The position numbers and the translations under genes are program-made. From NCBI RefSeq assembly GCF_015910445.1, contig NZ_CP048882.1:2170001-2234000 (forward strand): a stretch of 64,000 nt of DNA, read 5' to 3'. Positions within the stretch are counted from its first letter, which is position 1. Each line of letters starts with the position of its first letter. Positions 34,795-42,468 of this stretch are shown piece after piece. Under the pieces are notes generated by a model. The model saw only the letters and a program-made list of their open reading frames with translations, was not told the DNA's origin and searched no databases. The DNA is from Streptomyces bathyalis (GTDB taxonomy: Bacteria > Actinomycetota > Actinomycetes > Streptomycetales > Streptomycetaceae).

Positions 34795-36954
34795 TCAGAA
34801 CCCGCCGGCGAAGTCACCCCCGCCACCGGCGAAATCGCCACCGCCGCCACCGAAGTCACCGCCGCCGGAGCCGAAGTCGCCGCCACCGCCGAAGTCACCG
34901 CCACCGGAACCAAGGTCAGCACCGCCGCCGCCACCGAAGTCAGCGGGTGCCTCGGGCGCGGGAGCCTCAGGGGCCGGAGCTTCAGGCGCGGGGGCCTCGG
35001 GCGCAGGAGCTTCAGGCGCGGGGGCCTCGGGCGCAGGAGCCTCAGGCGCAGGAGCCTCAGGCGCAGGAGCCTCAGGCGCGGGAGCCTCAGGCGCGGGTGC
35101 CTCAGGGGCGGGTGCCTCAGGGGCCGGAGCTTCAGGCGCCGGTGCCTCAGGCGCAGGTGCCTCAGGCGCGGGAGCCTCAGGCGCGGGTGCCTCAGGCGTG
35201 GGGGTCTCAACTCCGCCAGGGGCCGGGGCAGTCGGCGTACCGGTGCCGTTGTCCGGAGGGACAGGACCGTCGGTCAGACCGGGGGCCTGAGCGCCTGGGG
35301 TAGTACCTCGGGTGTTCTGGGAGTCGTCCAACGGAACGTTGGCCGTGGCATCGGCCTCGATCCGCCCCTCCACCTTGAATGCCCTGTCGTCGGCCGGCCC
35401 GCCCGTGAGGCCGAAACGGAATGAGGACGGGGACTGGCTTCCGTCACTGGAAGGTTGCGAGGCATCGACGCTGAGCTTGCGCCCACCGAGATCGACTGCC
35501 CCGCCGCTGGTGTCGGTGAACTTCACTTCGCCGTCGGGCTTGACGTCCAGGGACACCTTTCTCGAAACCGCGTCTCCACCTGGGGTGTTCACCTGAATCT
35601 CTCCGGAACCACCGCCGGAGAATTCTCGGGTCACGGGATTGAAATTGACCCTTGCCTCGCCCTTCAGGTTGGCGGCCGGAGACACGAGCGAGACATCGCC
35701 ACGGAGGTTGACGCCGGTCGGGGGTGCGGGGAACGAACCGACGAACGACCTGTTGCCGCCGGCACCGACGCCGCCCCCACCAGTGATCGAGAGGATCTTC
35801 GAGTTGGCTCCGCCCTGAATGAAGACGAAGGAATTCGTTCCGGTGGGGATCTCGATCCTGCCGCCGACGATGGGCTCGGCCTGCTGTGGTGCCGCTCCCT
35901 TCGGCGCCGCGGACGGGGCAGCCGGTGCCGGTGCCGCGACAGGTGCCGAGACCGGGGCGGGTAGCGGCGCCGGTGCTGGAGCCTGTGCGGGGGCCGGTGC
36001 TGGTGCTGGGGCCGCCTCCGGGGCCGGAGCCTGGGCCGGGAGCACGTCCGCCTGGCTCGGGCTGGAGGAATCAGCCACACCGAACTGGTCAGCGCCCGGA
36101 ACCTCGGGCAGACCGAACTGGTCCTGGGCCGGAGCCTTGGGCACGCCGAACTGGTCAGCGCCCGGAGCCCCGTTCACGGGAAGCTGGGAACCCCCCGGGT
36201 CGGACTGATCGCCCGAGTTGCCGTCGACCAGCAACTGGGGGTTGAAGTGCAGGTCCTGGGTTTGCGGGTCGAAGATCTGGAACCCGCGGTCCTGGAGCCC
36301 CAGGAAGGCAGCCGTGCGGGCGTCCTGGCTGACTCCACGTTCCGGGTTCAGCCGGTCGATCAAGTCCTGCGTGGACATCTCACGTGCTTCGCTGAGCCGC
36401 CACTCGGAAGCCACGGCCATGGGCTGGAAGTACAGCCTGTTCGTCGTCGGATCGGAGACGAACGTCCCGCGGTTCCCGAGTTCCTGGGCCGCCGCCCTGC
36501 GCTCAGCCGTGCTGTTCCGGCACTCGGGACCCAGCTCCTTGATCAGTTGCTGCGTGGACTTCGCACGTGCGTCGCAGTTCTCCCCGGTCGGTTGTGCCGC
36601 AGTCCGCTGTGCCGCAGTCGGTTGTGCCGCTGCCCGTTGCTCTGCAGGCTGCTCCGCCGCACGTTGCGCCGCTGTCTGTGGCGATCCACCCGCCTGCAGG
36701 GCCTGAGCAGGCACTCCATGCGGCGCGATGTCCGAAGTCCTGTAGTCCGACGGCTCGCTGTCCTCCGCATACGCGAGGTCGGCACGGGAGTGCTGAGGGC
36801 CGGACGCCTGGCTCTTGCCGGCCCCGTCCGTGAGGGCGGCGCTCGCAGCGCCGGCCACGGCCACGCTGGAAACGAGCCCGACAACGGCCTTGCGCACGGC
36901 CGTGGGCCCCGTCGCCCCCGGCGACTTGACGCGTCTGTGCTTTCCCTTGGCCAT
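34795..36954 (-). CDS. secreted low-complexity protein with PEAPA repeats and glycine-rich tail
   Basis: This is a 719-residue protein with a signal peptide at residues 18-45 (RKAVVGLVSSVAVAGAASA). A Q/A/T-rich segment follows, then two short helical regions (STQQLIKELGPECRNST; STQDLIDRLNPERG) that resemble each other. Next come PGADQFGV repeats, a beta-rich middle (about 345-540), and about 20 copies of PEAPA (about 590-670). The tail is rich in GGGGDF. No sortase motif and no transmembrane end are seen, so release or non-covalent surface binding is likely. I recognise no family. The ATG at 36954 follows GAGGA. It may be an extracellular matrix or adhesion protein; this is inference. Confidence 0.75.
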   Translation of the reverse strand: MAKGKHRRVKSPGATGPTAVRKAVVGLVSSVAVAGAASAALTDGAGKSQASGPQHSRADLAYAEDSEPSDYRTSDIAPHGVPAQALQAGGSPQTAAQRAAEQPAEQRAAAQPTAAQRTAAQPTGENCDARAKSTQQLIKELGPECRNSTAERRAAAQELGNRGTFVSDPTTNRLYFQPMAVASEWRLSEAREMSTQDLIDRLNPERGVSQDARTAAFLGLQDRGFQIFDPQTQDLHFNPQLLVDGNSGDQSDPGGSQLPVNGAPGADQFGVPKAPAQDQFGLPEVPGADQFGVADSSSPSQADVLPAQAPAPEAAPAPAPAPAQAPAPAPLPAPVSAPVAAPAPAAPSAAPKGAAPQQAEPIVGGRIEIPTGTNSFVFIQGGANSKILSITGGGGVGAGGNRSFVGSFPAPPTGVNLRGDVSLVSPAANLKGEARVNFNPVTREFSGGGSGEIQVNTPGGDAVSRKVSLDVKPDGEVKFTDTSGGAVDLGGRKLSVDASQPSSDGSQSPSSFRFGLTGGPADDRAFKVEGRIEADATANVPLDDSQNTRGTTPGAQAPGLTDGPVPPDNGTGTPTAPAPGGVETPTPEAPAPEAPAPEAPAPEAPAPEAPAPEAPAPEAPAPEAPAPEAPAPEAPAPEAPAPEAPAPEAPAPEAPAPEAPAPEAPAPEAPADFGGGGGADLGSGGGDFGGGGDFGSGGGDFGGGGGDFAGGGGDFAGGF

Positions 36955-37405
36955 ATGCTTTTGTCCTCATCTGCCCGGCCCTCACGCGGAGGGGAACGAT
37001 GGTCCGCGAAGCCGCCGCACGGCAGGACGCCCGGCTCTCTCACGCCTGGGCCGTCTGAACCCATCCCACCCGCAACAAGCAAAATGTTGGCATGGACGGT
37101 TCAAGGGTTCGCGGATTTCTCACCAACCCGCCAAGAAATGCTCGATCCGGAGAGGTGGATCTTTCCTGGCCATCGGCCCGCGCCCGGGCGAACTCCCGAA
37201 GGACGGATGCCGGTTCGCGTCGCGGGATCAGGTGCCTCTGCGGGTGAAGGATGGCCGCACCGATGTCCCGAGCCGGGACCGTTCGTGGGCGCCACACATG
37301 TCCGGGACGCCCGGGGACGAGGGGTGAAGAGGGTGTGCCCGCAGGGGACACCTGCTGGCGTGTATCGGGACGAAGCAGGGGTAACCGGGGGCCCATGGAG
37401 GCCAC
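36955..37405. other. divergent intergenic region
   Basis: No gene is seen. It holds the promoters of the leftward secreted-protein gene and the rightward CDF transporter; neither can be pinned down by eye. Confidence 0.35.
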
Positions 37406-38377
37406 TTGACTCAGAAGGACTCGGAGCCGAAGAACTCGGACCGTAAGACGCGAATCACCGTCCTCGTGGCGCTCGCGGCCAATCTGGTCATCGTCGTCGC
37501 CAAGGCTGTGGGAGGCCTTCTCGCCGGATCCCCCGCCCTGTTGTCGGAGGCCGCGCACTCGGTGGCCGACAGCCTCAACGAAGTGTTCCTGCTGGCTGCC
37601 CTGAAGCGCAGCAAGAAACCCGCCGACAAGCAGCACCCGTTCGGCTACGGCAAGGAGCGCTTCTTCTGGTCGCTGCTCGCCGCGGTCGGCATCTTCGTCA
37701 TGGGCGGCTGCTTCTCCTTCTTCCAGGGATACGAGGCACTGACCAGCACCTCCGAGGAGTCCCACAGCGGTTACGCCGTGGGACTCGTGGTGCTCGCCGT
37801 CGCCCTCCTCGCCGAGGCGAGCTCCCTGATCAGGGCGGTCCACCAGGTGCGCAAGGACCCCGGTTCGCAGGGGGTGAAGGACCCGGCGCTGCGTACGGTC
37901 GTCGCCGAGGACGGCACGGCTGTCGTCGGTGTCAGCTTCGCCATCGTCGGGATGGCGATGCACATGGCCACCGGGTCGGCGCTGTGGGAAGCGGGCGCCT
38001 CCTTCGCCATCGGGGCGCTGCTGATGGTGATCGCGTTCCGCCTCGGGGCGGACACCCGCGCCCAGCTCATCGGCGAGGCCGCCGACCCGAGGACGCGGGA
38101 ACGGGTGGAGGCCGTGCTGGAGAAGCAGTCCGAGATCCACAACGTGGACATGCTGCTGACGATGCAACTCGGCATGGACTCCACGCTGGTGGCCGCCCGG
38201 GTCGACCTGGTTCCCGGCCTGGAGAGCGAACAGCTCGAACTCGTCTCGGAACGCATCAAGGCGTCCATCAAGGAGGCCGTACCGGAGGCGGACCAGATCT
38301 TCCTCGACATCACCGAGGCCCCCGTCCCCAAGGGCGCGACCGAGGCCCCGGCGACCAAGACCGCGGCAGGGCAGTAG
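37406..38377 (+). CDS. cation diffusion facilitator (CDF) family metal exporter
   Basis: This protein has 323 residues. A TTG start at 37406 fits because GGAGG lies 5 nt upstream and no ATG/GTG is better placed. Five to six membrane helices fill residues 15-215. The first metal-site motif is SEAAHSVADSLNE (helix 2), and HPFGYGKERFFW is typical of the SLC30A9-like branch. The second-site HxxxD is replaced by EDGTA (VVAEDGTAVVGV), as usual in that branch. The C-terminal cytoplasmic domain (about 220-305) is ferredoxin-like. Metal is unknown, probably Zn, Mn or Co exchanged for protons. Confidence 0.88.
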   Translation: MTQKDSEPKNSDRKTRITVLVALAANLVIVVAKAVGGLLAGSPALLSEAAHSVADSLNEVFLLAALKRSKKPADKQHPFGYGKERFFWSLLAAVGIFVMGGCFSFFQGYEALTSTSEESHSGYAVGLVVLAVALLAEASSLIRAVHQVRKDPGSQGVKDPALRTVVAEDGTAVVGVSFAIVGMAMHMATGSALWEAGASFAIGALLMVIAFRLGADTRAQLIGEAADPRTRERVEAVLEKQSEIHNVDMLLTMQLGMDSTLVAARVDLVPGLESEQLELVSERIKASIKEAVPEADQIFLDITEAPVPKGATEAPATKTAAGQ

Positions 38378-38435
38378 CCGGCGCCATCGCAAAGCGCCGA
38401 GAGATCCCTGAGCGCCCGGGAGGACGCTGAGGAGA

Positions 38436-38466
38436 GGGCGGGATTCAGCTCAACTGACTCCCGCCC
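38436..38466. terminator. 8-bp stem terminator after the CDF gene
   Basis: GGGCGGGA (38436-38443) pairs perfectly with TCCCGCCC (38459-38466) around a 15-nt loop. It sits 58 bp after the CDF stop. No T tract follows, as is common in Streptomyces. Confidence 0.6.
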
Positions 38467-38606
38467 TGTGGCACTTCGCGTTCGTCGCCACGCAACCGCG
38501 CGGGAACACCGCCGGGCTCCCGGGTCAGCCGACCGGCTCCAGGCGGACACAGCAGCGACCGTCGCCGGGCCACCAGGCATTCCTGATCCTGCGCACCGGG
38601 TTCACG

Positions 38607-38942
38607 GTGGCGCCGATCCTGTTCGGGCTGGACAAGTTCGCCAACCTGCTCGTGGACTGGCCCGGCTACCTCGCACCGTGGATCAACGGCCTCGTCCCGG
38701 GCAGCGCCCAGGCGGCCGTGTACGCGGTGGGCGTCATCGAGATCGTCGCGGGCATCGTCGTCGCCCTCGCCCCGCGCTTCGGGGGCTGGCTGGTGGCGGG
38801 CTGGCTCGCGGGCATCATCCTCAATCTGCTGACCCTCCCCGGCTTTTACGACGTCGCGCTGCGCGACTTCGGACTGCTCCTGGGCGCGGTCGCGCTCGCC
38901 CGCCTCGCCGAGCGGTACCACGGGGAGCGGCAAGGGGCGTGA
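38607..38942 (+). CDS. DoxX-like membrane protein, start unclear
   Basis: The protein has 111 residues from GTG 38607 and four membrane helices. In the same frame just upstream of this GTG, the sequence reads QAFLILRTGFTV, which completes the first helix of DoxX-like proteins (family start usually AFLxLRTGFTVAPIxFGLDKF). No ATG, GTG or TTG exists in that frame back to the preceding terminator, so the true start is non-standard (CTG?) or has been lost. The rest (LDKFANLLVDWPGYLAPW, GVIEIVAGIVVAL) is intact. Role unknown. Confidence 0.65.
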   Translation: MAPILFGLDKFANLLVDWPGYLAPWINGLVPGSAQAAVYAVGVIEIVAGIVVALAPRFGGWLVAGWLAGIILNLLTLPGFYDVALRDFGLLLGAVALARLAERYHGERQGA

Positions 38943-39016
38943 GACGTCACAGCGCGCCCTGAACGCCCCGGTCAGCAGGCGCTGTTCGGGAGCTGTGGGA
39001 GGACGCCGAACGAGCG

Positions 39017-39051
39017 AAGAGCCGGACCCCGTTCCGCCGGGTCCGGCTCTT
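39017..39051. terminator. 13-bp stem terminator
   Basis: AAGAGCCGGACCC (39017-39029) and GGGTCCGGCTCTT (39039-39051) pair perfectly around a 9-nt loop. It lies 74 bp after the DoxX-like stop and before the acetyltransferase gene. It should insulate the two units. Confidence 0.8.
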
Positions 39052-39164
39052 CGCCGTTGCTCGGCACGGATTGCGGGTGAACGGAGGGTGAGTTGAGGGA
39101 CCGGAGCGGACCATCCGGGAGAAAAGCACTTGCACCGGGACGGCCCGGTCCGGAAGGTGACCGC

Positions 39165-40130
39165 ATGTCCTTCGACGTCCGTCCCGCCGCCCCCGACGAC
39201 GCGCCTGCCATATGCGCGCTGCTCAACGCAGTCGACGTCGCCGAGGTCGGACGGCCGGAGTCGGACCTCGGCATGGTCGAGTCAGATCTGCTCCATCCCG
39301 AGGCCGACCTCGTCCGCAACTCCTGGCTGGCCTTCCGCGACGGCGAGTTGGTCGCCTACGGCCTGCTGTGGGACGAGTCCGGTGCCGAGCGCATCGACGT
39401 GGACCACTACGTTCTGCCCGGCCACCAGGACGACGGGGCAAGGCTCATCGAGCTGATGGAGGCGCGGGCCGCCCAACGCGCAGGGGAGAACGGTGCCGAG
39501 CGCGCCGTCGTCCATCTCGCACTCAACGTCCGGCCCGCATTCGACACCGCGCTCCTGCGGCGCCGGGGATGGCGGTCCGTACGCCGGTACAACGTCCTGA
39601 CCCGCCCGCTGTCCACGGCCGCGGACCCCGTGCCGGCGCCGCCGGCCGGGCTGACCCTCCGCGACTGCGTGGACGAGGCCGACCGGCGGCGCGCACACGA
39701 ACTGGTCGAGGAGACGTTCGCCGAACACTACGACCACCACCCGCGCGGCTACCGGAGCTGGCTGGACGACCTCGGCGCCGGCATGGACTGGTCGCTCGTG
39801 TGGATCGCCTCGCAGGAGGGCTCGGGCGACGTGGCGGTGATCGTGAGCCGTGACGACCGCACCGCCATGGGCTGGATCCGCAACCTCGGCGTGCTGGAGA
39901 AGGCCCGCGGCCGGGGAATCGCCGGGTATCTGCTGCACCACGCGTTCGGCGTCTACGCGGCACGTGGCCGCGACACGATGGGCCTCGGCGTGGACACCAC
40001 GAACGCGACGGGGGCCCTGCGGCTCTACCTCGCGCACGGCATGGCGCTCCATTTCGCCGTGGACACCTGGGAGTTGACGCTTCCTGCCGTCGCGCCGGAG
40101 CCTCCGGCCGCGAGTGCGCCGAAGCCATGA
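39165..40130 (+). CDS. tandem GNAT acetyltransferase
   Basis: This protein has 321 residues from ATG 39165, after GGAAGG. Two GNAT-like halves are visible. The C-terminal half is complete, with the acetyl-CoA binding pattern NLGVLEKARGRGIAGYLLHHAFGVYAARG (about 245-273) and LGVDTTNATGALRLYLAHG. The N-terminal half (1-150) keeps the fold (AAPDDAPAICALLNAVD, ESDLLHPEADLVRNSWLAF) but lacks the Q/RxxGxG motif. Duplicated GNATs of this type include mycothiol synthase and uncharacterised resistance enzymes; mycothiol synthase hallmarks are not clear, so the substrate is unknown. Confidence 0.82.
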   Translation: MSFDVRPAAPDDAPAICALLNAVDVAEVGRPESDLGMVESDLLHPEADLVRNSWLAFRDGELVAYGLLWDESGAERIDVDHYVLPGHQDDGARLIELMEARAAQRAGENGAERAVVHLALNVRPAFDTALLRRRGWRSVRRYNVLTRPLSTAADPVPAPPAGLTLRDCVDEADRRRAHELVEETFAEHYDHHPRGYRSWLDDLGAGMDWSLVWIASQEGSGDVAVIVSRDDRTAMGWIRNLGVLEKARGRGIAGYLLHHAFGVYAARGRDTMGLGVDTTNATGALRLYLAHGMALHFAVDTWELTLPAVAPEPPAASAPKP

Positions 40131-40500
40131 ACACCCGGCGTCCTCGGCCGGGCACAGCACGCACCCCCTCACGACGGGCCCCGAGCCGGCTGCAGTCACC
40201 TCCACCTGCGGACGGCGGGGCGCTGTCCACGGAGCGTGTGCACGGATGGCCCGTGGGTGCCTGCCGCGCCGCCTGAAGGCCCCGTGGCCAGTGCGGATGC
40301 TCGGCCATGGTCGGTGCCGTGCGGGCAGCCGGACGCGGCGGGGAGCGGGCTGGGACGGCCGTGATCACCCTGTGGCGAGGTGATGATCTTTGACGTTTTC
40401 CCCATGAGCCTCATCGGTCACGAAAACAGCTGCGGTCTCACACGGGATCTCGCGGTACCTCTTCGTCGGACCGGGGCATGGGCGCCGTACTCTCGGAAGC
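40131..40500. other. intergenic, no gene seen
   Basis: No ribosome binding site-supported frame on either strand; the open frames are proline/arginine-rich shadows. Nothing else recognised. Confidence 0.35.
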
Positions 40501-40806
40501 ATGGTTGATCCTCAGAAGTCCGAGCCCGACGCCCTGTACGAGGACGCGAACCAGGGTGTGGAGGATGCACGCCAGCACGTTCGCGACGCCTCGGCCGGAA
40601 CGGACACCGCCCGGCTCGAGACAGCACTCGACGAACTGGAAGCCGCGCTCGCCCACCGAGAAGCCGCCCGCCTCCGGCCGCAGGACGACGACTGGCTGCT
40701 CACAGCCCTCGGTGCGGCGAACGCGATCGACCCGGAATTCCACGGCGAGACCGCGGTCCGCCCCACCGACACCCCGTCCCTTCCCAACGAGGAGGAACCC
40801 GACTGA
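40501..40806 (+). CDS. small acidic hypothetical protein
   Basis: This is a 101-residue protein from ATG 40501 (MVDPQKSEPDALYEDANQGVEDARQ). It has two helices with heptad-like spacing (VEDARQHVRDASA; LETALDELEAALAHREAAR), an acidic overall charge and no membrane span. Codon third positions are strongly GC-rich as expected for a real gene. No family recognised. Confidence 0.55.
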   Translation: MVDPQKSEPDALYEDANQGVEDARQHVRDASAGTDTARLETALDELEAALAHREAARLRPQDDDWLLTALGAANAIDPEFHGETAVRPTDTPSLPNEEEPD

Positions 40807-41281
40807 ACGGCACCCTCAGCAGGAGCCACCCGTAGACCCCCATCGCGTTCGGCAGCATTCCCGGGACAGGGAGTGAAGGCACTCCTGACCCGGCTGCTTC
40901 CGCCTTTCGCACGCCCTGTGACCAGCGCTGATGCTGGCGGCGGGGCGTTCTTGTGCGTGCGGTGGGATGCGGCCGGACTCCGAGCGGGCGCCGCCGGGCG
41001 CGAGCACCGTCGCGGATGTGCAAGGTCGCTGGAGGGCCGTGGCCTCATCGGCTTCAACTCCTGACCGCGGCACGGGCTCGTCGGCCCCTGGGCGGACGGG
41101 AGCCGCGGCACCACGCGGCCGGCCTCTGCCGCCGCCCCCTCGACCGGGCATTCGGACGCCTCTCCCGCGAACAGAGGGACCCGAAACCTGAGGGGGCGGA
41201 CGCGCGGGCAGATTTGTCCAAGTTGAATGACGTACTCCACGTCACTTACGCCGGACGGTGTTCGAGCGCTAGCTTGCCGTC
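40807..41281. other. intergenic region with repeated hairpin
   Basis: There is no gene. The hairpin at 40911-40948 (ACGCCCTG...CGGGGCGT with inner CCAGC/GCTGG) is a near copy of the one after the right tRNA-Arg scar at 27604-27643, including the following TTNTTGNGTGNG stretch. No tRNA remnant is visible upstream of this copy. The promoter for the acetyltransferase gene should lie near the right end. Confidence 0.45.
40911..40948. terminator. hairpin, second copy of the tRNA-Arg downstream type
   Basis: The arms ACGCCCTG and CGGGGCGT enclose CCAGCGCTGATGCTGG; bases GCCCTGTGACCAGC are identical to the copy at 27604-27643. It probably ends transcription of the small acidic gene. Confidence 0.55.
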
Positions 41282-41986
41282 ATGACAGCGCGGGCCCCCG
41301 CTCCCGTGGCCTTGAACGGCCGGCACGTCGTACTGGAGCCGCTCAGGATCGACCATGTCCCGGACCTCTACTCCGCTCAGCGCGGCGTCGAAACGGACTG
41401 GGGCTGGCTACCCGTGCTCGCTCCCCGCTCACAGGCGGAGATGCGATTCATCGTGGAGCAGCGTCTCGCCCAGCAGGCCGCCGGCGGCGCCTTCATCTTC
41501 GTGGTCCTGGACGCCCGTACCCGCCGCGCCGCGGGCTGGATCGCGTACCTCAACATCAACGTCATCGATCAGCGGGTGGACATCGGCTGGCACTGGCTCG
41601 GGGAATCGCTCTCGGGCACGTACGCCACCGTGGAGATCCATCTGCTGCTGGTGCAGCACGCGTTCCACCTGGGGTTCACCAGGGTCCAGTGGCAGCTCGA
41701 CGACCTCGACCGTGCGGGCCACGACACGATGCTGCAGATCGGGGCGCTCCGCGAGGGGCTCATGCGCCGGCACCAGAAGAGGCCGGACGGCACATGGCGG
41801 GACACCGCCCTGTACGCGCTGCTCTCGCCGAGCCGCGCCGCGCCCATCGGCCAGGCGCAGTTGCCCGCGCCCGCGGCACCCGCTCCCCCGGCTCCGGCGG
41901 CGATCTCCTGGCCGACACCGGTGCCTCCCCAGGGCATCCGGCCCCGCGTCGGCACTCCCAACGCGGGCAACCGGTACGGGCCGTGA
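41282..41986 (+). CDS. GNAT acetyltransferase, RimJ/RimL-like
   Basis: This is a 234-residue protein from ATG 41282. The N-terminal 190 residues fit the RimJ/RimL GNAT group: LNGRHVVLEPLRIDHVPDLY, GAFIFVVLDARTRRAAGWIAYLNI, DIGWHWLGESLSGTYATVEIHLLLVQHAF and RVQWQLDDLDRAGHDTMLQIGALREGLMRRH. The last 45 residues are a proline/alanine-rich tail. Similar proteins acetylate small molecules or protein N-termini; the substrate is unknown. No clear ribosome binding site, so the start may be leaderless. Confidence 0.8.
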   Translation: MTARAPAPVALNGRHVVLEPLRIDHVPDLYSAQRGVETDWGWLPVLAPRSQAEMRFIVEQRLAQQAAGGAFIFVVLDARTRRAAGWIAYLNINVIDQRVDIGWHWLGESLSGTYATVEIHLLLVQHAFHLGFTRVQWQLDDLDRAGHDTMLQIGALREGLMRRHQKRPDGTWRDTALYALLSPSRAAPIGQAQLPAPAAPAPPAPAAISWPTPVPPQGIRPRVGTPNAGNRYGP

Positions 41987-42468
41987 GGGGAGCGGCGCTG
42001 ACCGCCCGGTTCGTTCCTCGACGCCTCTGACGCCGCCGCGACTCCCTGCCGCCCCGTCGCCCGGCGCCCCGGCGCGACGGTCCCCCCTGACGTTCCCTGC
42101 CCGCCAGGCAGGCCGCCCGGAGCCGTGCGCACTCACATGTCTCTCCCGGCGTGACCTTCCCGGACCGGTCATCGGCCACGAAACCGGGCCGCCGCCGGGC
42201 TCCCGAGCGGCATGACCATCAGGAACCGGCCCGCGGATAGACGTGGGCTATCGACTGATCGGCAACGACTCTTTGACAGACCGGAGCAGTCGAACAAGGC
42301 TGGTACTGCCGCGGACAGGACCATACGCAGACAAAGCGGCGATACCCGGCCCGTCTCCGCTACGTCTCTTGAAGACGCGGCTGCTCCGGCCGCGCCGGAT
42401 CGCCTCCCGCAACGCAACGTCAGCGGCGCGGAGTTCGCGGTACGTGCCAGAAGGGGACCGAGCAGACC
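41987..42468. other. intergenic, no gene seen
   Basis: No supported gene. AAGGGGACC about 12 nt before the next start is the ribosome binding site for the oxidoreductase. No promoter elements can be assigned with confidence. Confidence 0.35.

Noticed and set aside
34950..35200. Tandem 15-bp GCCTCAGGCGCAGGA repeats as a possible regulatory or CRISPR-like array
   Set aside because: They encode the PEAPA repeats of the secreted protein, in frame, with no spacers.
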